NCBI GenBank assembly: GCA_019059635.1
Contig: JAGVRJ010000012.1
Location: forward strand, 1,488,001 to 1,552,000
Direction of reading: 5' to 3'
Source: Proales similis
Taxonomy: Eukaryota > Rotifera > Eurotatoria > Ploima > Proalidae
Length of the DNA: 64,000 nt
Part shown: one piece after another, positions 1-11,895 of the stretch
How the letters are laid out: every line of letters begins with the position of its first letter
Numbering within the stretch: the first letter of the stretch is position 1
Position numbers and translations under genes: made by a program
Notes under the pieces: model-generated
Seen by the model: only the letters and a program-made list of their open reading frames with translations
The model's database searches: none
What the model was told of the DNA's origin: nothing

Positions 1-1746
1 CAAAGCCACTTAGACTCCGTTTATACCATCAGCGACAAACCCTTCCGGTCTTGGCAATCGGCTTCCTCCTGTGCCATCTTGCACGAATTGTTACTCTACA
101 TGTCTGTCTGTTTCTCTCTCTCTCTCTGTCTCTCTCTCTGTTTCTCTCTCTCTCTATAGCATTCGCTGCCTTTGTCGCGTCGCGTTGCAATGTCGCCTTT
201 GGAAGTTTTGTTTATCATCATCTTCATCATCATTGTGATTATTGAGGCACATTTCATCTATTAGAAAAAATAAACATCATGTCCCGCAGGTTTAGTCTGG
301 CGTCTTACAGTTACAGATGTTTAATCATTTTCGACAGTTGAACTGCTTTGCCTCATCGGAGCTCTTGTTCTCTTCGGCAGTCTGCCCTAAATCGACAAGC
401 TTCTGACTCATTTTTTATTTCGGATGCTCCTCTCCCTCTCTGGCCTGCTCTATCTGGTTCCCGTTCCCTTACACTTAGCCAGAAATCCAGAGCAACACAT
501 CTCATCAATAAAAAGAAATTTGCCAGCGGCAGCCAAGAATCATCTTCGAGTGCCTTGCTTGTTCATTTAATTGCTATGTTATGCTTTCCGCTTGCTCTAG
601 TTATTCGAACGTGGGCGACACAAGGTTGAAGATAGCGAATTCTGACAACGAACGCCACGACGGCCGCAGGGTGCAACGGAAAAAAATCTTGAGTGCCAAG
701 AAACTGCGTTTCGAATAATCACTACGAATACACTCTGAGTGTTGAGTTGCTGCTGACAATAATGACGATGATAACCGGCCCTTTTATTTATTCATAGTTT
801 TATTATCAAGATGCAAACCTCATATTGACAAGTTCGAAGTGGTTCTATTCATTACTACGGCTATTGGAGAAAAGAAAGTACCGAATGACGGCCACTTGGC
901 TCGTTCATATTCACCTGAATTTAATGCATATTTGTAGCCGAATCGATAAAGATGCCATAATTTGCAAAAGAATAAAAAATCAATCAATCGTCAGTGTTCA
1001 TTTGATTGGCTTCAAACTCAAAAGCGTCTGCTCTCTTTGCTAATTAAGTCGACTCCCAAGTTATTTCAGTCATAAGAAAAACAACACGAGAGCCAGCACG
1101 GACCATACAAATAATTTATTGCCTCGAATGGACTCGCTCACAAGAAAAGTGAATTGAGAAAGATCATTACAAAGAGCGAAGCAAAAAGACAATAAATAGA
1201 AATTTATGCCCCGAGTACGGATGGCACATAAAGTTGTTAGATAATTTCTTTCAGATGAGATAAAGCTTGGCTCAGCTGAGCAAACGCCCCTTGCTTGCCC
1301 CTGACAGTCTACAAGTCGAAGCTACAGAGCAGGGTCAAATTGCGCGAATGTAAAGTTAATTTTGCACACTGGCTGCGTCTGGCTTGGTTGTTCGCCGCCG
1401 GTCCGACCGGATCATAATGGTTGCAATGCTCGGCTCTTATATTTGTAGCGTTGGTGACTCATCATCATCTCAAGCTCAGTCCGAATCGAGGACAGATTTC
1501 TTGGTGCCACAAGCGCCAACACGTTCACCGTATTTACTAGACCGGAGAGTGAAGCGGGCGAGGCGGAAAAGAATAAAGCGCGGTCGGTTATTGATGAGCG
1601 GTTCAGTTTTTAAGTTTAGACAGCCGTGTATGATTGTTGACAAATTCAATTTAGATCGTTGCGCTTCTTGAATCGAAGAAGCTTAGAGAAAGAGTGTACT
1701 AAGACGTCCGAGACAGAGAGACTGAAAAAGGACAAATAAAGAAGCG
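1..1746. other. Non-coding region upstream of CKAP5
   Basis: No convincing coding region is visible. Short open frames here lack any recognisable domain or splice continuation. A CT/TC microsatellite lies near the start. The last few hundred bases are probably promoter and 5' untranslated sequence of the CKAP5 gene. An AATAAA at about 269-274 could be the poly(A) signal of a gene beyond the left edge, but nothing else supports that. Confidence 0.6.
112..156. repeat. CT-rich microsatellite
   Basis: An almost pure run of CT dinucleotides interrupted by a few G and T residues. Similar but shorter CT tracts occur near 8005-8017 (inside a CKAP5 intron), 8704-8718 and 11561-11584. Confidence 0.85.
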
Positions 1747-4700
1747 ATGGCGGATGAGAGCGAGTGGAGGCGCGCTCCTACCGAAGAGAAAGTAGAACAC
1801 AAAAACTGGAAGGCACGTCTGGAAGGATACGAAGAATGCTGCAATCTGTTTGCCCGGTGTTCGAGCGAGGATGCCAAAAATCCGACCTACCTGAGCTACT
1901 TGGGACTGCTGAAGAAGTTCGTGGTCGACTCAAACGAAGCGGCCAAGGAGAAAGGCCTGGAAGCAGTGCTGCTCTACGTCGAGAACGTACCGGCAGCGAG
2001 CAGGACCGCCGGAGAAGTGCTGCCCGGACTGGTCGCCAAGTGCTTGAATGCGCGACCCAGAGCGCGCGAACGAGCCATTGAGATATTTCTCATGTACATT
2101 GAGATCGAGAGGCACGAAATAGTGCAGGAAGAGCTGCTCAAGGGTCTTGAGAACAAGCAGCCCAAAGTGGTGCAAGCTTGTCTGGAGATCATGCGTCTAG
2201 CTCTGAACGCTTTCGGCTCCAAGACAATGCCGATCAAACCAGTCATCAAGCCGGTGGTCAAGCTACTCGAGGACCGCGACAAAGCAGTTCGTGACGAAGC
2301 AAAACAGCTCATGGCTGAAATGTACCGTTGGGCGGGCGCTGCAATTATGCCTCAGCTTCAGGGCGTAAAGAGCACAGTCATGCAAGAACTAGAAGCAGCA
2401 TTTAACGAGCTACAAGGCGATAAACCTCGTCAGACTCGCTTCCTTCGCTCCCAGCAAGACTTGAAGGCAAAAATGGAGGCGGAAATGGAACAGCAGCAGC
2501 AAACAGACGGCGAAGGCGACCAAGCAGTGGACAAAGACGGGTCTGATCCAAGCGAGCCGGCTGAGTCTATTGACCCTTACGATCTGATGGAGCCGGTCGA
2601 CATCTTGCCTCTGCTGCCCAAAGACTTTAAGGAGAAGCTCGAAGCCAAAAAGTGGCAGGAGCGCAAGGAAGCACTAGACGCACTGCTGTCGATTCTGGAA
2701 AAGAATCCACGTCTGGTGGCAAGCGACTTTCATGAGCTGCTTGGCGACTTGAGGAGAATAGTGGCCAAAGACACAAACATCAACATTGTGATTGTCGCTG
2801 CCAAATGCATCGGCGGAATAGCCAGCGGCCTGAGAAAAGAGTTTGCCAGATATGCTCTCAACAGCTTAGAGCCGCTAATGGAGCGATTCAAGGAAAAGAA
2901 GCCAAATGTGCTCGAAGCGCTTCGCACCGCTTGTGATCACATTTACGTATCGACAAATATCGAAGCGATTCAAGAGCTAACTGTTGGTCTGCTCGCCAAC
3001 AAATCGCCATGCGTGCGACAGCAAGTGGCGCTCTTTTTGGCGCGCTGCTTCGCCATGTGCACACAGACTTCGTTGCCTAAAAAAGTGCTCAAAGCCTATT
3101 TGCCTGCTCTAATAAAAAACCTGAACGAGGCAGATCCGACTGTACGAGACTCGGCTTCTGAGGCGCTTGGAGCCATTTACAAAGCACTGGGCGAAAAGAT
3201 TTTCATGCCCATTATCGGCACTGACCTTGAGCCTCTAAAGCTTGAAAAAGTCAAAGAACATGCAGACAAATGTATTCTCCTCAATTCAAAAGGCGAGCCA
3301 CGAGCCCAGTCAACCGGCTCTGCGCCCAAGAGCGTGCCAGCGCCTGCACCATCCAAGCCCTCGGTCATCAAGCCTGGCAAACCAGGCCCCACCAAACCCA
3401 ACACGGCCACAATCAAAAAGGAGGCGCCTGCCGCCCAGAAAAAAGAAGCGCCCGGCAAAAAGCCAATCAAAGCAGCCAGTAAAGGCAAAGATGCAGTCGA
3501 ATCCGAGCCTGAGCTCTCACCTGAGACAGTAGACGAGCGAGCCATTGAACTATTCGGCGAGGAGACGATCACAAATCTGGCGCATGCCAACTGGAAGGAG
3601 AGATTGCAGGCGGTTGAAGCATTTGCGGCAAAAATAAAACTTTTGCCTAGCGAAGAGCTTCCTTGCCAAGTGCTAGTGCGCGCACTGGCCAAGAAGCCTG
3701 GCTTCAAAGATGCGCATTTTCAAGTGCTAAAGCAGAAATTCGAGCTGCTTGCACAAATCGCTCAGCCAGGAGCCAAGTTCAGTCAGCGTGCAGCCTCGTT
3801 TTGCCTGAGCGATATAGCTGAGAAGATTGGCGACTTGAAGGTGGGAAGTCAAGCCAAACAAGCGGCCAGCGCATTGGCCGATCACTGCGGTCTTGCGCAC
3901 GTCTGCATTCAGCTTCTGCAGGCCGTATTCGACGCCAAAAATCCCAAGAACCAAGAGAACACGCTTACATGGCTGACACAGGCTTTGCGCGAGTTTGGAA
4001 TGGCCGGAGTCGACACCAAAGCGTTGATCGGCTTCATTCGGACCGCATTGCAAAATAGCAACGTGGCCGTAAGAACCGCTGCCGTTCAACTGATTGGAAC
4101 CATGTACTTGTTCATGGGCCCAGTGCTTCGCTCTTTATTCGAGCAAGAGAAGCCCGCTCTGCTAGAGCAAATAGACGCCGAGATCGACCGCGTGAAAGAG
4201 GAAAAAGCGCCGGCACCTGTTCGTGGCAAAGCGCTCAAGACAGCTGCCACAGGCGATGACCAACCAGGGCAGCAGGCAGACGAAGAAGAGGACGAAGAGG
4301 AAGCGCGTCGCCGCCAAGAGGAGCTCATTCCACGAACTGACATATCATCGTTGCTCAGTGACGAGCTGTTCGAACAGCTTGGCGACAAGAACTGGAAAGA
4401 GAGACAAGCAGCCCTCGAGCGGCTCGAGCAAATATTCCGCGAGAATAAACGAATCGAGCCGAACGTGAATGAGCTGTGCACTCATCTCAGCAAGCGATTG
4501 AACGACACAAACAAAATATTGGCCGCGACTGCGATTCGAATCTGCTCGAGTCTGGCGCAAGCACTCGGCTCTGATAGCCGCCGTATGGTGTCGGCAATCG
4601 CTCCGGCCATGATCCAAGCGCTCAGCGAAAGCAAAGAGGCTCTACGCAAGAACGCATTGGCGAACATGAACGTCTGGTTCGAGTGCTGTGGCCTGGCACC

Positions 4701-7700
4701 GTTCTTTGACGGCGATCTACTCGCGGACGCGTTCAAAGCAGCCAGCAGCCCGTTTGTCAAAGCCGAACTTTGCACCTGGCTCAGCAGTTCGCTGAACGCG
4801 AGCAAAAAAGGCAAAGTACCTGGCGAACTGAAAGCGCTTATACCGACTGTCTACACGTTTGTCGAAGACCGCAATCCGGATGTGCGCGCTCGTGCCCAGG
4901 AGCTCATTCTGCCGCTTATGAAGCATGTGGGAGTGAGCGATATGCTGCGCGTGATGCAGAAAGCCAAGCCCACATCCCTTCCAGTCCTGGAGCCCCTGAT
5001 CGAGAAAGCCAAAGCCGAACTGGCCGCTTCACAACCAGCGCCAGTCCAGGCCCCTCCCAAAGTGGTCAAGGCCGGTGTTAGACCTCGGCCAGCAAAGGAT
5101 CTTTATTGCGACGAGCCGAGTGAGGAGGTCGCACCTTCAGCTCCGGCTGTGGCGACAGCAGTCAAAAAGCCCGATGCAAAAGCTTCTGCCAAGGCAAAAG
5201 AGCCGCTCGCTAGCAAACCCGCAGCCAAGAAGAAGGGCGCCGAAGAAGAGGACACTTCGCCCATCATGCAAGTGTCCAACAAGAGTAAGCGAATGGAGGA
5301 AGAGAAAGCCCTCAAGTGGCTCAAGTGGAACTTTGACACGCCCCGCAAGGAGTTTGTTGAACAGCTCAAGAGTCAAATGGAAACGGCCGGTTTCCAGCGC
5401 ACTCTAATCACGCAGCTATTCCACGACGACTTCAAGCAGCATATTGTAGCCTTACAGGTTTTGAGCCGTGCCATTGTCGACATGCCGGACGCCACACTCA
5501 GCAATTTAGATTTAATCTTACGCTGGCTCACGCTTCGCTTTTTTGAAACAAATCCCACTGTGATGCTAAAAGCCATTGATTACTTGAACGCGCTGTTTGA
5601 GATGATCTCGAACAAAGGCGACTATCAGCTACTTGATTTCGAGGCGTACGCCTTCCTGCCCTATTTGATAAACAAACTGGGCGACCCCAAAGATCCGATT
5701 CGAAAGGGATTTCGCCAAGTGGTGAAGAAAACCGCTCAATGCTACGCGCCAGTCAAAGTGTTCAATTACTTGATCCAGGGCCTGGCATCCAAAAACGCTC
5801 GACAACGTGCCGAGTGCCTTGAAGAGCTCGGCTCGATGATCGAGATAATGGGCGTGTCGGCCATCACTCCCAATGTAACTCTGAAAGAAATCGCTCGACA
5901 TATCGGCGACAGGGACAACGGAGTTCGCAACGCTTCCCTAAACACAATCACTATTGCCTATCAGATTATTGGCGAACAGGTCTACAAGTACGTGGGCAAA
6001 CTGAGCGAAAAAGACCAAGCGATGTTGGACGAGCGAATAAAGCGATCGACAAAGAGCATACGACCATCAAGCAGCGCTTCGTCAATGCAGCCGGCATCAA
6101 CGACGGCTGCAGGCGCTGCTGCAGCTCCAAAGCCGGTAGCAAGCTCGCAGACACCGGCTCCTGCGCAAATGCCCAACTCAATCTCGTTTCCGTCGTCGAG
6201 CGAGTCGAATCGAGGCTCTCGTATGACTACGCCATTGAAAGCACGCCAAACACTGCCGACAGGCGCCGACCCGACTCAGTCGCGAACACAAACAATCACG
6301 AGGCCAAAGCGCGAGTTCACACTCGACCTGAACGAGGACGACGACGAAACGGGAGACGAGGCGGACAAGATTCGAGTTACCTACACGTCGCAGAAAGATT
6401 TAGATGAGCTCCTGAACGGGCCGATCGACCTGCCTCCACCACGCAAATCGGTCGCCTCTTATTCGAGCAGCATTCTGAAAGAGACTCAGGACTGTAAAGA
6501 AGCAATCGAGCTCGTAATCACACACATTTCGCATCAGCGCATTGAGGTCAGCATCGACAGCATACTCCAAGTGGATGAAGTAGCCAAGGACGTGGAGAAA
6601 CGCGAACTGCTCACTCCGCACGTCGACAATCTCCTCAACACGTGCGCGCTTAAGTTGAACGTAATTCACAACGTGTACCTTCTAAGTCCGGCCGACTACT
6701 CGGCTGACGAGGTCCTACGTTTGCTCAAGGCCATATTCACTCTGCTGGTGGACACGTTTGTCTCGGGCCTGGGCGCCAACTGCTCCATTCGAACTCTAAA
6801 AGAAGTATTCTCTAACCTGTTGAGTCTGATGTGCGACCATCGTGTGGCCAACCTGCCCGACGGTGATCAGCTCATTCGCGCCATAAACGTGGTCACACTT
6901 AAAATACTCGAGCAATCGACCAAGACGAGCGGCTACTGCGCCCTGGTCAAGCTTCTCTTCGACTGCTGCGATCACGACAACGTCAACAGCTCGAACAAGA
7001 AATATGTTGAGCTGGTGATGAAGTGTCTATGGCGCAAAATTCGCCTCTTGTCCAGCGTCAACAGCACCGAGCTGAGCGGCGACATCGACTGTGGCGTTTT
7101 ACTCAAAGAAATCGACTCATTCTTCACCAGTTATCCGCCCAGCGAATGGAGCAAGCGCGAAAGCGATTTGCCATTGCGCACAATGAAGACGCTGGTTTAC
7201 CATTTGGCCAAAAACCGACGCAACCAGATCAGACAGGAGCTGAACGCGGCTGGAGTGAGCTCGAGTTCTGAGCTGCGCATTTACCTCGACAAACTGTTCA
7301 AAAACAACTTCCAGCTGGGCGGCACTGGCCAAGCCGATCAAACAGCAAGCAGCAGCAAAGGCTCACCGACCTCCGCTTCGAATGACCAGCTTGCGCTCAT
7401 AATGAAAAAGATCAGCAACGCCGAGACGGCCAAACAAGGCCTCAACGAGCTCTACGAGTTCAAGCAGCGCAACGAACACGTTGATTTGAGCAAATATTTT
7501 AAGAATTCCTCCGGTCGTCTTCAAGCCTACATTGAACAAAATCTCAAAGAGATTGAGCTCGAGCGAAACGGACGAGGCGTTGGCGATGATCTGGCCTCGC
7601 CCTCTTCATCCTCTTCAAATACGTCTTCCGAGTCACATACGGCCGCATCGTCGGCTGGCAGTCGAAATATCGACGACCTGATGAAGAACATGGCCACGTG

Positions 7701-8630
7701 GAAACAGCGTGCCGCAGCCAACAACGACTCTTTTAGCCGCGAATCGGACACAAGCAAAGAGAACAATGCCCGTTTCGGTTTTGCGTCGCCCAAAAAAACA
7801 TTGAGTCCGGCCACAGCTGCTGGAGTCGCTTCGCCTACGGCGCCAGAATCAGAGCAAGCGATGAAAGCCGAGAAGTACCTGAACTGGGTGAATGGACTCA
7901 AGAAAAGGTACACTCGATCAAGAACAGAGGTAAGCAGTTTGTTCTCTTAGTTCGAAAATCTTCAAAACTCCTCCACACTCGATACAAAACTAATTGAATT
8001 CTTCCTCTCTCTCTCTCCTCCCGCGCTCTCTTCAATTCTGTTTTCGGTCAATCCAGCCCGTTCATAAGCAGCAGCATAGACCGAATCTGCCCATTATTGA
8101 AACAGAAGAGGTAGTCTTGCCTGAAAGTTGGATAAGCTATACGCTTCCATAAACCTTTGCTACACTCCCTTCTCACACTTGATGCTCTTAGCTCACTTGT
8201 ACACTCGACGCTTTTCCTCCTTTTTACGCTCACTATAATCACTGACCGGCAATTAGAGTTGAATTGTTAGCTTTAGCTGATACTAACCCGCTATCGGCTC
8301 GCTCTTTGTTCCGCCTCTTGCAGCAAACCACCGATGCCAAGTTTTTAATGCCGAATTTCTCTCATTTTCTAGTCAGATCAGATGAGCGACTTGCAGCAGC
8401 TTGATCTCAAAGTCAAGAATTTGAAAGAAAACTTAAACACCCAGAGCACAAGAAACTTGTACGAGCCGAACGGATCTAGTGAAAAGTCGACGCAAAGCAA
8501 AGGAAACGGGTCAGAGCCGAACAAGCAGCTGTCGCCAAGCCTGTCTCAGTTGCCAGCAGAGAACTTGTACGATGAGTATCGACGCCGTCTCGAATTGATC
8601 AAGAAAGTGAAGCCCGCCTCAATCAAGTAG
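1747..8630 (+). CDS. CKAP5: XMAP215/CKAP5 (ch-TOG, Msps) microtubule polymerase
   Basis: Processive microtubule plus-end polymerase, acting with tubulin dimers at spindle poles and growing ends. Predicted exons are 1747-7929, 8057-8110 and 8373-8630, all joined in phase 0, giving about 2164 residues, close to the family's usual 2000. Five TOG (HEAT-repeat) arrays can be followed: about residues 1-235, 280-510, 600-835, 865-1095 and 1185-1430. Each carries the recurring TOG signature of a Trp-Lys-Glu-Arg helix, for example NWKERLQAVEAF in TOG3 and NWKERQAALERL in TOG4. Basic, Ala/Pro/Lys-rich linkers (about 525-590 and 1110-1180) match the lattice-binding linkers of the family. The start ATG sits in a good context and opens directly into TOG1. 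The first exon is 6.2 kb without an intron, unlike vertebrate orthologues. The 54-nt middle exon is inferred from splice sites only. Poly(A) signal at 8923-8928. Confidence 0.95.
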
Positions 8631-9158
8631 TCTTTTCTGAACATCAGCATCTTAATCTGAACTCCGCATTTACTCTCCAAAGTATCTTCTTATTTTTAAT
8701 TGCGCTCTCTCTCTCTCTAACGCACAGTCACAACAACCCACTTTGCCCTGGCTAGCATCCAGCAAACAGACTTTTTCTTGCATCATTTTTACTCAATTTA
8801 AAATGCTTTTGCTCGGCATTCAATGATGGCCCATCTTCCATTTGTTCAATGCGTGAGTTATTGCGAGCGAGCGAGCCAATCAATGAGCCGCTCTTGAATA
8901 CTTCTGTAAATGGACAAATTAAAATAAAATTCTTCAAACCAGATCGATTTCACAAGATGATCATCGCTTGTAATAATCTATGATAAGTGTCTAAAAAAAT
9001 CTTTGATAAGTATGCAAATTTTGCGCCCACGGCCAAATGCCCTCTACACGGTTGAAGGAGTTTGCAAGCAAATCGCCTCAGCCCTGAATCGTGAGCTGAA
9101 ATTCGTTTTTCGCTTAGCTTAAAAGTGAGGTGAGAATAATGTATGGATAGGAGAAACC
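8631..9158. other. Intergenic: CKAP5 3' UTR and DUF268 upstream
   Basis: Contains the presumed 3' untranslated region of CKAP5, with a CT tract near 8704-8718 and an AATAAA at 8923-8928, followed by a short AT-rich upstream region for the next gene. No coding segment seen. Confidence 0.6.
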
Positions 9159-10148
9159 ATGACGCAGATAAAAAAACCCAAACTTAAATACGCATTTATA
9201 AGCCTGGCCTTAGTGGTAGTCCTTCTATTTTTTCATTCTAAAAGTGAAGCTGAACCAGAAGCTCATCCAGGCGAATCGTGGAGTTTGAACAAAAAGAGTT
9301 TTAAAGGTTTGAGAAAATCGCCGATCGATGCCCAGTGTCGTAGCTTGTTTCATCGGCTGCGCTATCCCGACCCGACACGATTAGTTTATCCACCTCCGCA
9401 AGAACCCCCGGCCGAGCTCAGGAAAGATTTCGAGCAGAATGGAGATATGCCTATAAGGAGCAAATATTACTTCAATGGGGCCTATGCAGATGCGCAGAAA
9501 GAAAGATCTGAGGTAGATGCTAAGCTAGTCTACAATCAGGAGCTTGAGCAGCTGAGAAAAGAGCAGCTGGAGGGAATATTCCACAGCTATCCAGAACAAG
9601 CGCTCTTGCTGTCGTCCTTTGAGAAGCACTCAAAGCGCCTAGAAGGCAAAGATGTGCTTGTGATAGGCACGCAAAAGCCTTGGGTGGAGGCGCTTGCTCT
9701 CCACCATCGGACGCGAACTATAACCACCCTGGACTACACGCACGCAGAATACGAGGCGAGCAACATGCGCTGGATCCACATCAACGACTACCTTCAGGAG
9801 AGCCTAGACTCCGGCACAGTCGACAAGTACGACGTGATCGTGAGCTTCTCGTCAATAGAGCACTCGGGACTGGGCAGATACGGCGACCCCCTCGAGCCTG
9901 ACGGGGACCTCATGGCCATGCAACAGGCCAGATGCTTGCTGAAAGAGGACGGGATATTTTTCCTCGCCGTTACAACCTCCTCCGACAACTCGAGCTATAT
10001 TGAGTACAACGCGCATCGAGTTTACGGCACCAAGCGGCTGGAGAGGCTGTTCCGAGGATTGAGATTGATCGAATGGATTCGACCGGAAGAGCTGCTGCAT
10101 GAACAAAGATACCATTCCCTATTTTTGCTTGCATACGCTCAGAGTTGA
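9159..10148 (+). CDS. DUF268 family type II membrane protein, methyltransferase-like
   Basis: Single-exon protein of 329 residues. A short basic N-terminus is followed by one hydrophobic segment at about residues 10-26, so the protein is probably a type II membrane protein with a lumenal or extracellular catalytic-like domain. The C-terminal 170 residues show the DUF268 signature: a Rossmann-type beta strand DVLVIGTQKPWVEALAL, the acidic-loop strand YDVIVSFSSIEHSGLGRYGD, and the following GDLMAMQQARCLLKEDG. This order (VxGxxxPW, then FSSIEHSGLGRYGDP) is characteristic of the family first noted in Caenorhabditis. The fold suggests an S-adenosylmethionine-dependent methyltransferase, but the substrate is unknown and I infer no more. 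The ATG follows an upstream AT-rich leader. AATAAA at 10301-10306. Confidence 0.8.
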   Translation: MTQIKKPKLKYAFISLALVVVLLFFHSKSEAEPEAHPGESWSLNKKSFKGLRKSPIDAQCRSLFHRLRYPDPTRLVYPPPQEPPAELRKDFEQNGDMPIRSKYYFNGAYADAQKERSEVDAKLVYNQELEQLRKEQLEGIFHSYPEQALLLSSFEKHSKRLEGKDVLVIGTQKPWVEALALHHRTRTITTLDYTHAEYEASNMRWIHINDYLQESLDSGTVDKYDVIVSFSSIEHSGLGRYGDPLEPDGDLMAMQQARCLLKEDGIFFLAVTTSSDNSSYIEYNAHRVYGTKRLERLFRGLRLIEWIRPEELLHEQRYHSLFLLAYAQS

Positions 10149-10567
10149 GATGTCTGACTAGAATGTAGGACTTGATAACCCAGCCAGGTAGATGCTTTGA
10201 GCAGAGAGTTCGGGCTCAACTATTTTTATGTCAACTTCAGCTCCTATTTCTTTTCTCTGTCGACTGCTGGCTCTATCTTTCCTTTACTTGAGCGCTTTGC
10301 AATAAATATTGCCTGAGGCTCCAGTTTCCCCGCACTCTTTCCTCTAGCTTTGGAATTAATTAACTAGTGCCATTAAATTACGTTCGGTGCCTTTTTCAGC
10401 TATCATAAAAAATCCAAGTCAATTGGATAAGGGCTATTTATTTGCTTCAGTTTGATACACTGTTGGTCTGTTTGACCTGGCGTCAATTAACAGAAAAAGC
10501 GTCTCTAAGGATCATTACGATATTTCTAGTTTCATTTCCAGCGTCCTATTTGCTCAATTATCAAGTT

Positions 10568-10584
10568 TGTTTACCATGTAAACA
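10568..10584. promoter_or_regulatory. Inverted pair of forkhead-type sites
   Basis: TGTTTAC and GTAAACA face each other across a 3-bp CAT spacer. Each half matches the known FOX core RTAAACA. Function is inferred only from the motif. Confidence 0.3.
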
Positions 10585-11370
10585 TGGCTAAGAGAGCTCA
10601 TGGCAATATGCGCGCAGACAGGCAGGCAGGAAGGCAAGCAGTGGCAAATAATAATCGTTTATAGAGTGCCAATCTGAATTATGCGTTTTGTTGACGCCTC
10701 TGCTTTTGATGCTCAAGCCAGGGGCGAATTCTAGTTTAAAATACGTCTTCTCCAATCTGTCTGATTTCAGTCTCTTCTTTATTGCGCATTCTCTGCTCAA
10801 GAGGCTTCTCTCTCTACCATGCCACTCGATTCTTCGTGCCACTTGAATTTTGCGGCTAGATTGACAGCCCACACTCTTTTTTCAAGCGCTTCTCCCTTCT
10901 ACATCCATTTCATTTTATTACACTCTGTCTGTCTCTCCTTGTTTATTTCTATTTGTGCTTGCACTGGCAACATTTTCCCTCTTGTCGCTCGTCCCTAAAT
11001 CGTCTGTTTATGTGAATTTTCACATCAGATCGTGTGACATCACATCATTTTGGGAAAATTGCGTTAGTGTCAGTAGTGACAGACGAAGCTTGGCAAGCAT
11101 ATTTACGACGGGCGAGCCGCTTGCATTATCCGGCAATCTGCTGCGTGTGGAAATACTCTTTTTTCTGTTTCCTCTCTTTCTGGGTCGAGGAAAAGGTGAC
11201 GAGCGAACAGGAAGCGAATCAGCGTGCCATTCAGAAATGGCTGCCTGACTAAGCGAAAAGCATGACGGTCGGTTAGTTCGTTCGCCGTGCTACTTCACTG
11301 GCTTTCGCATTCATGCTTTCCCGTGCGCTCGCTCTCACTCTCTCTCTTTCCCTACAATTTTTTCATTTTC

Positions 11371-11386
11371 TCTTTTTTTTTTTTTT
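11371..11386 (+). repeat. Poly(T) run
   Basis: Homopolymeric T tract in the long intergenic interval, flanked by CT-rich sequence. Confidence 0.8.
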
Positions 11387-11560
11387 ATTTTCATTTGCTG
11401 CTCGGGCTCATTTGCAGTTGACTGGCTGCATGCTCCCGCTTGTTCGATTAACTAACGTCACGAGCAGAACGTCAATAAATGCAACTCCAGTCTGTAAAAT
11501 ACCAGAATGAACGCGAGCGAATTTAATATGATTGAAACAAGGCATTTCCCCGTCGGACCC

Positions 11561-11584
11561 TCTTTCTCTCTCTCTCTCTCTCTC
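11561..11584. repeat. CT microsatellite
   Basis: Nearly perfect CT dinucleotide tract, about 300 bp upstream of the receptor start codon. Confidence 0.85.
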
Positions 11585-11895
11585 GCCGAGCATGAGACGT
11601 TTTTGCGATATTTCTCGATTTATTTTTCCCTCTCGTTCGCACGCGAACTGGTCTCTATCTTGATGTTGAAATAATTATTTATGAAAATAAATTTGATTCA
11701 ACTAGCAGCAACAGCTCATAGCCTACTCTCACTCACACTGACATAGGCGCAGAGGACGCTTCACAGGATTTAGGTTAATGCGAGGCATTGAAAATGTTTC
11801 TCATTTAGAAAATGAATGCCGCCCAAATGAAATTGGTCTCTTAGGAGCCGATCTGTTTCACAGGCGATTGGCCAATTGAACCGGTTCAAGCAACA

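Larger units (their letters stand above)
10149..11895. other. Long non-coding interval, 1.7 kb
   Basis: Holds the DUF268 3' end (AATAAA at 10301-10306), a poly(T) run near 11371-11386 and a CT microsatellite at 11561-11584. Short open frames in it have no recognisable content. The remainder is probably promoter or 5' untranslated sequence of the receptor gene that follows. A forkhead-like inverted pair lies at 10568-10584. Confidence 0.55.

Noticed and set aside
1384-1671. 95-codon frame upstream of CKAP5
   Set aside because: No domain, low-complexity basic content and no splice continuation into a gene.
3177-3707. 176-codon open frame antisense to CKAP5
   Set aside because: Lies opposite a conserved coding exon and has no recognisable domain; typical shadow of a GC-biased, long exon.
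10588-10872. 94-codon minus-strand frame in the long intergenic interval
   Set aside because: No domain or splice partner; composition looks random.
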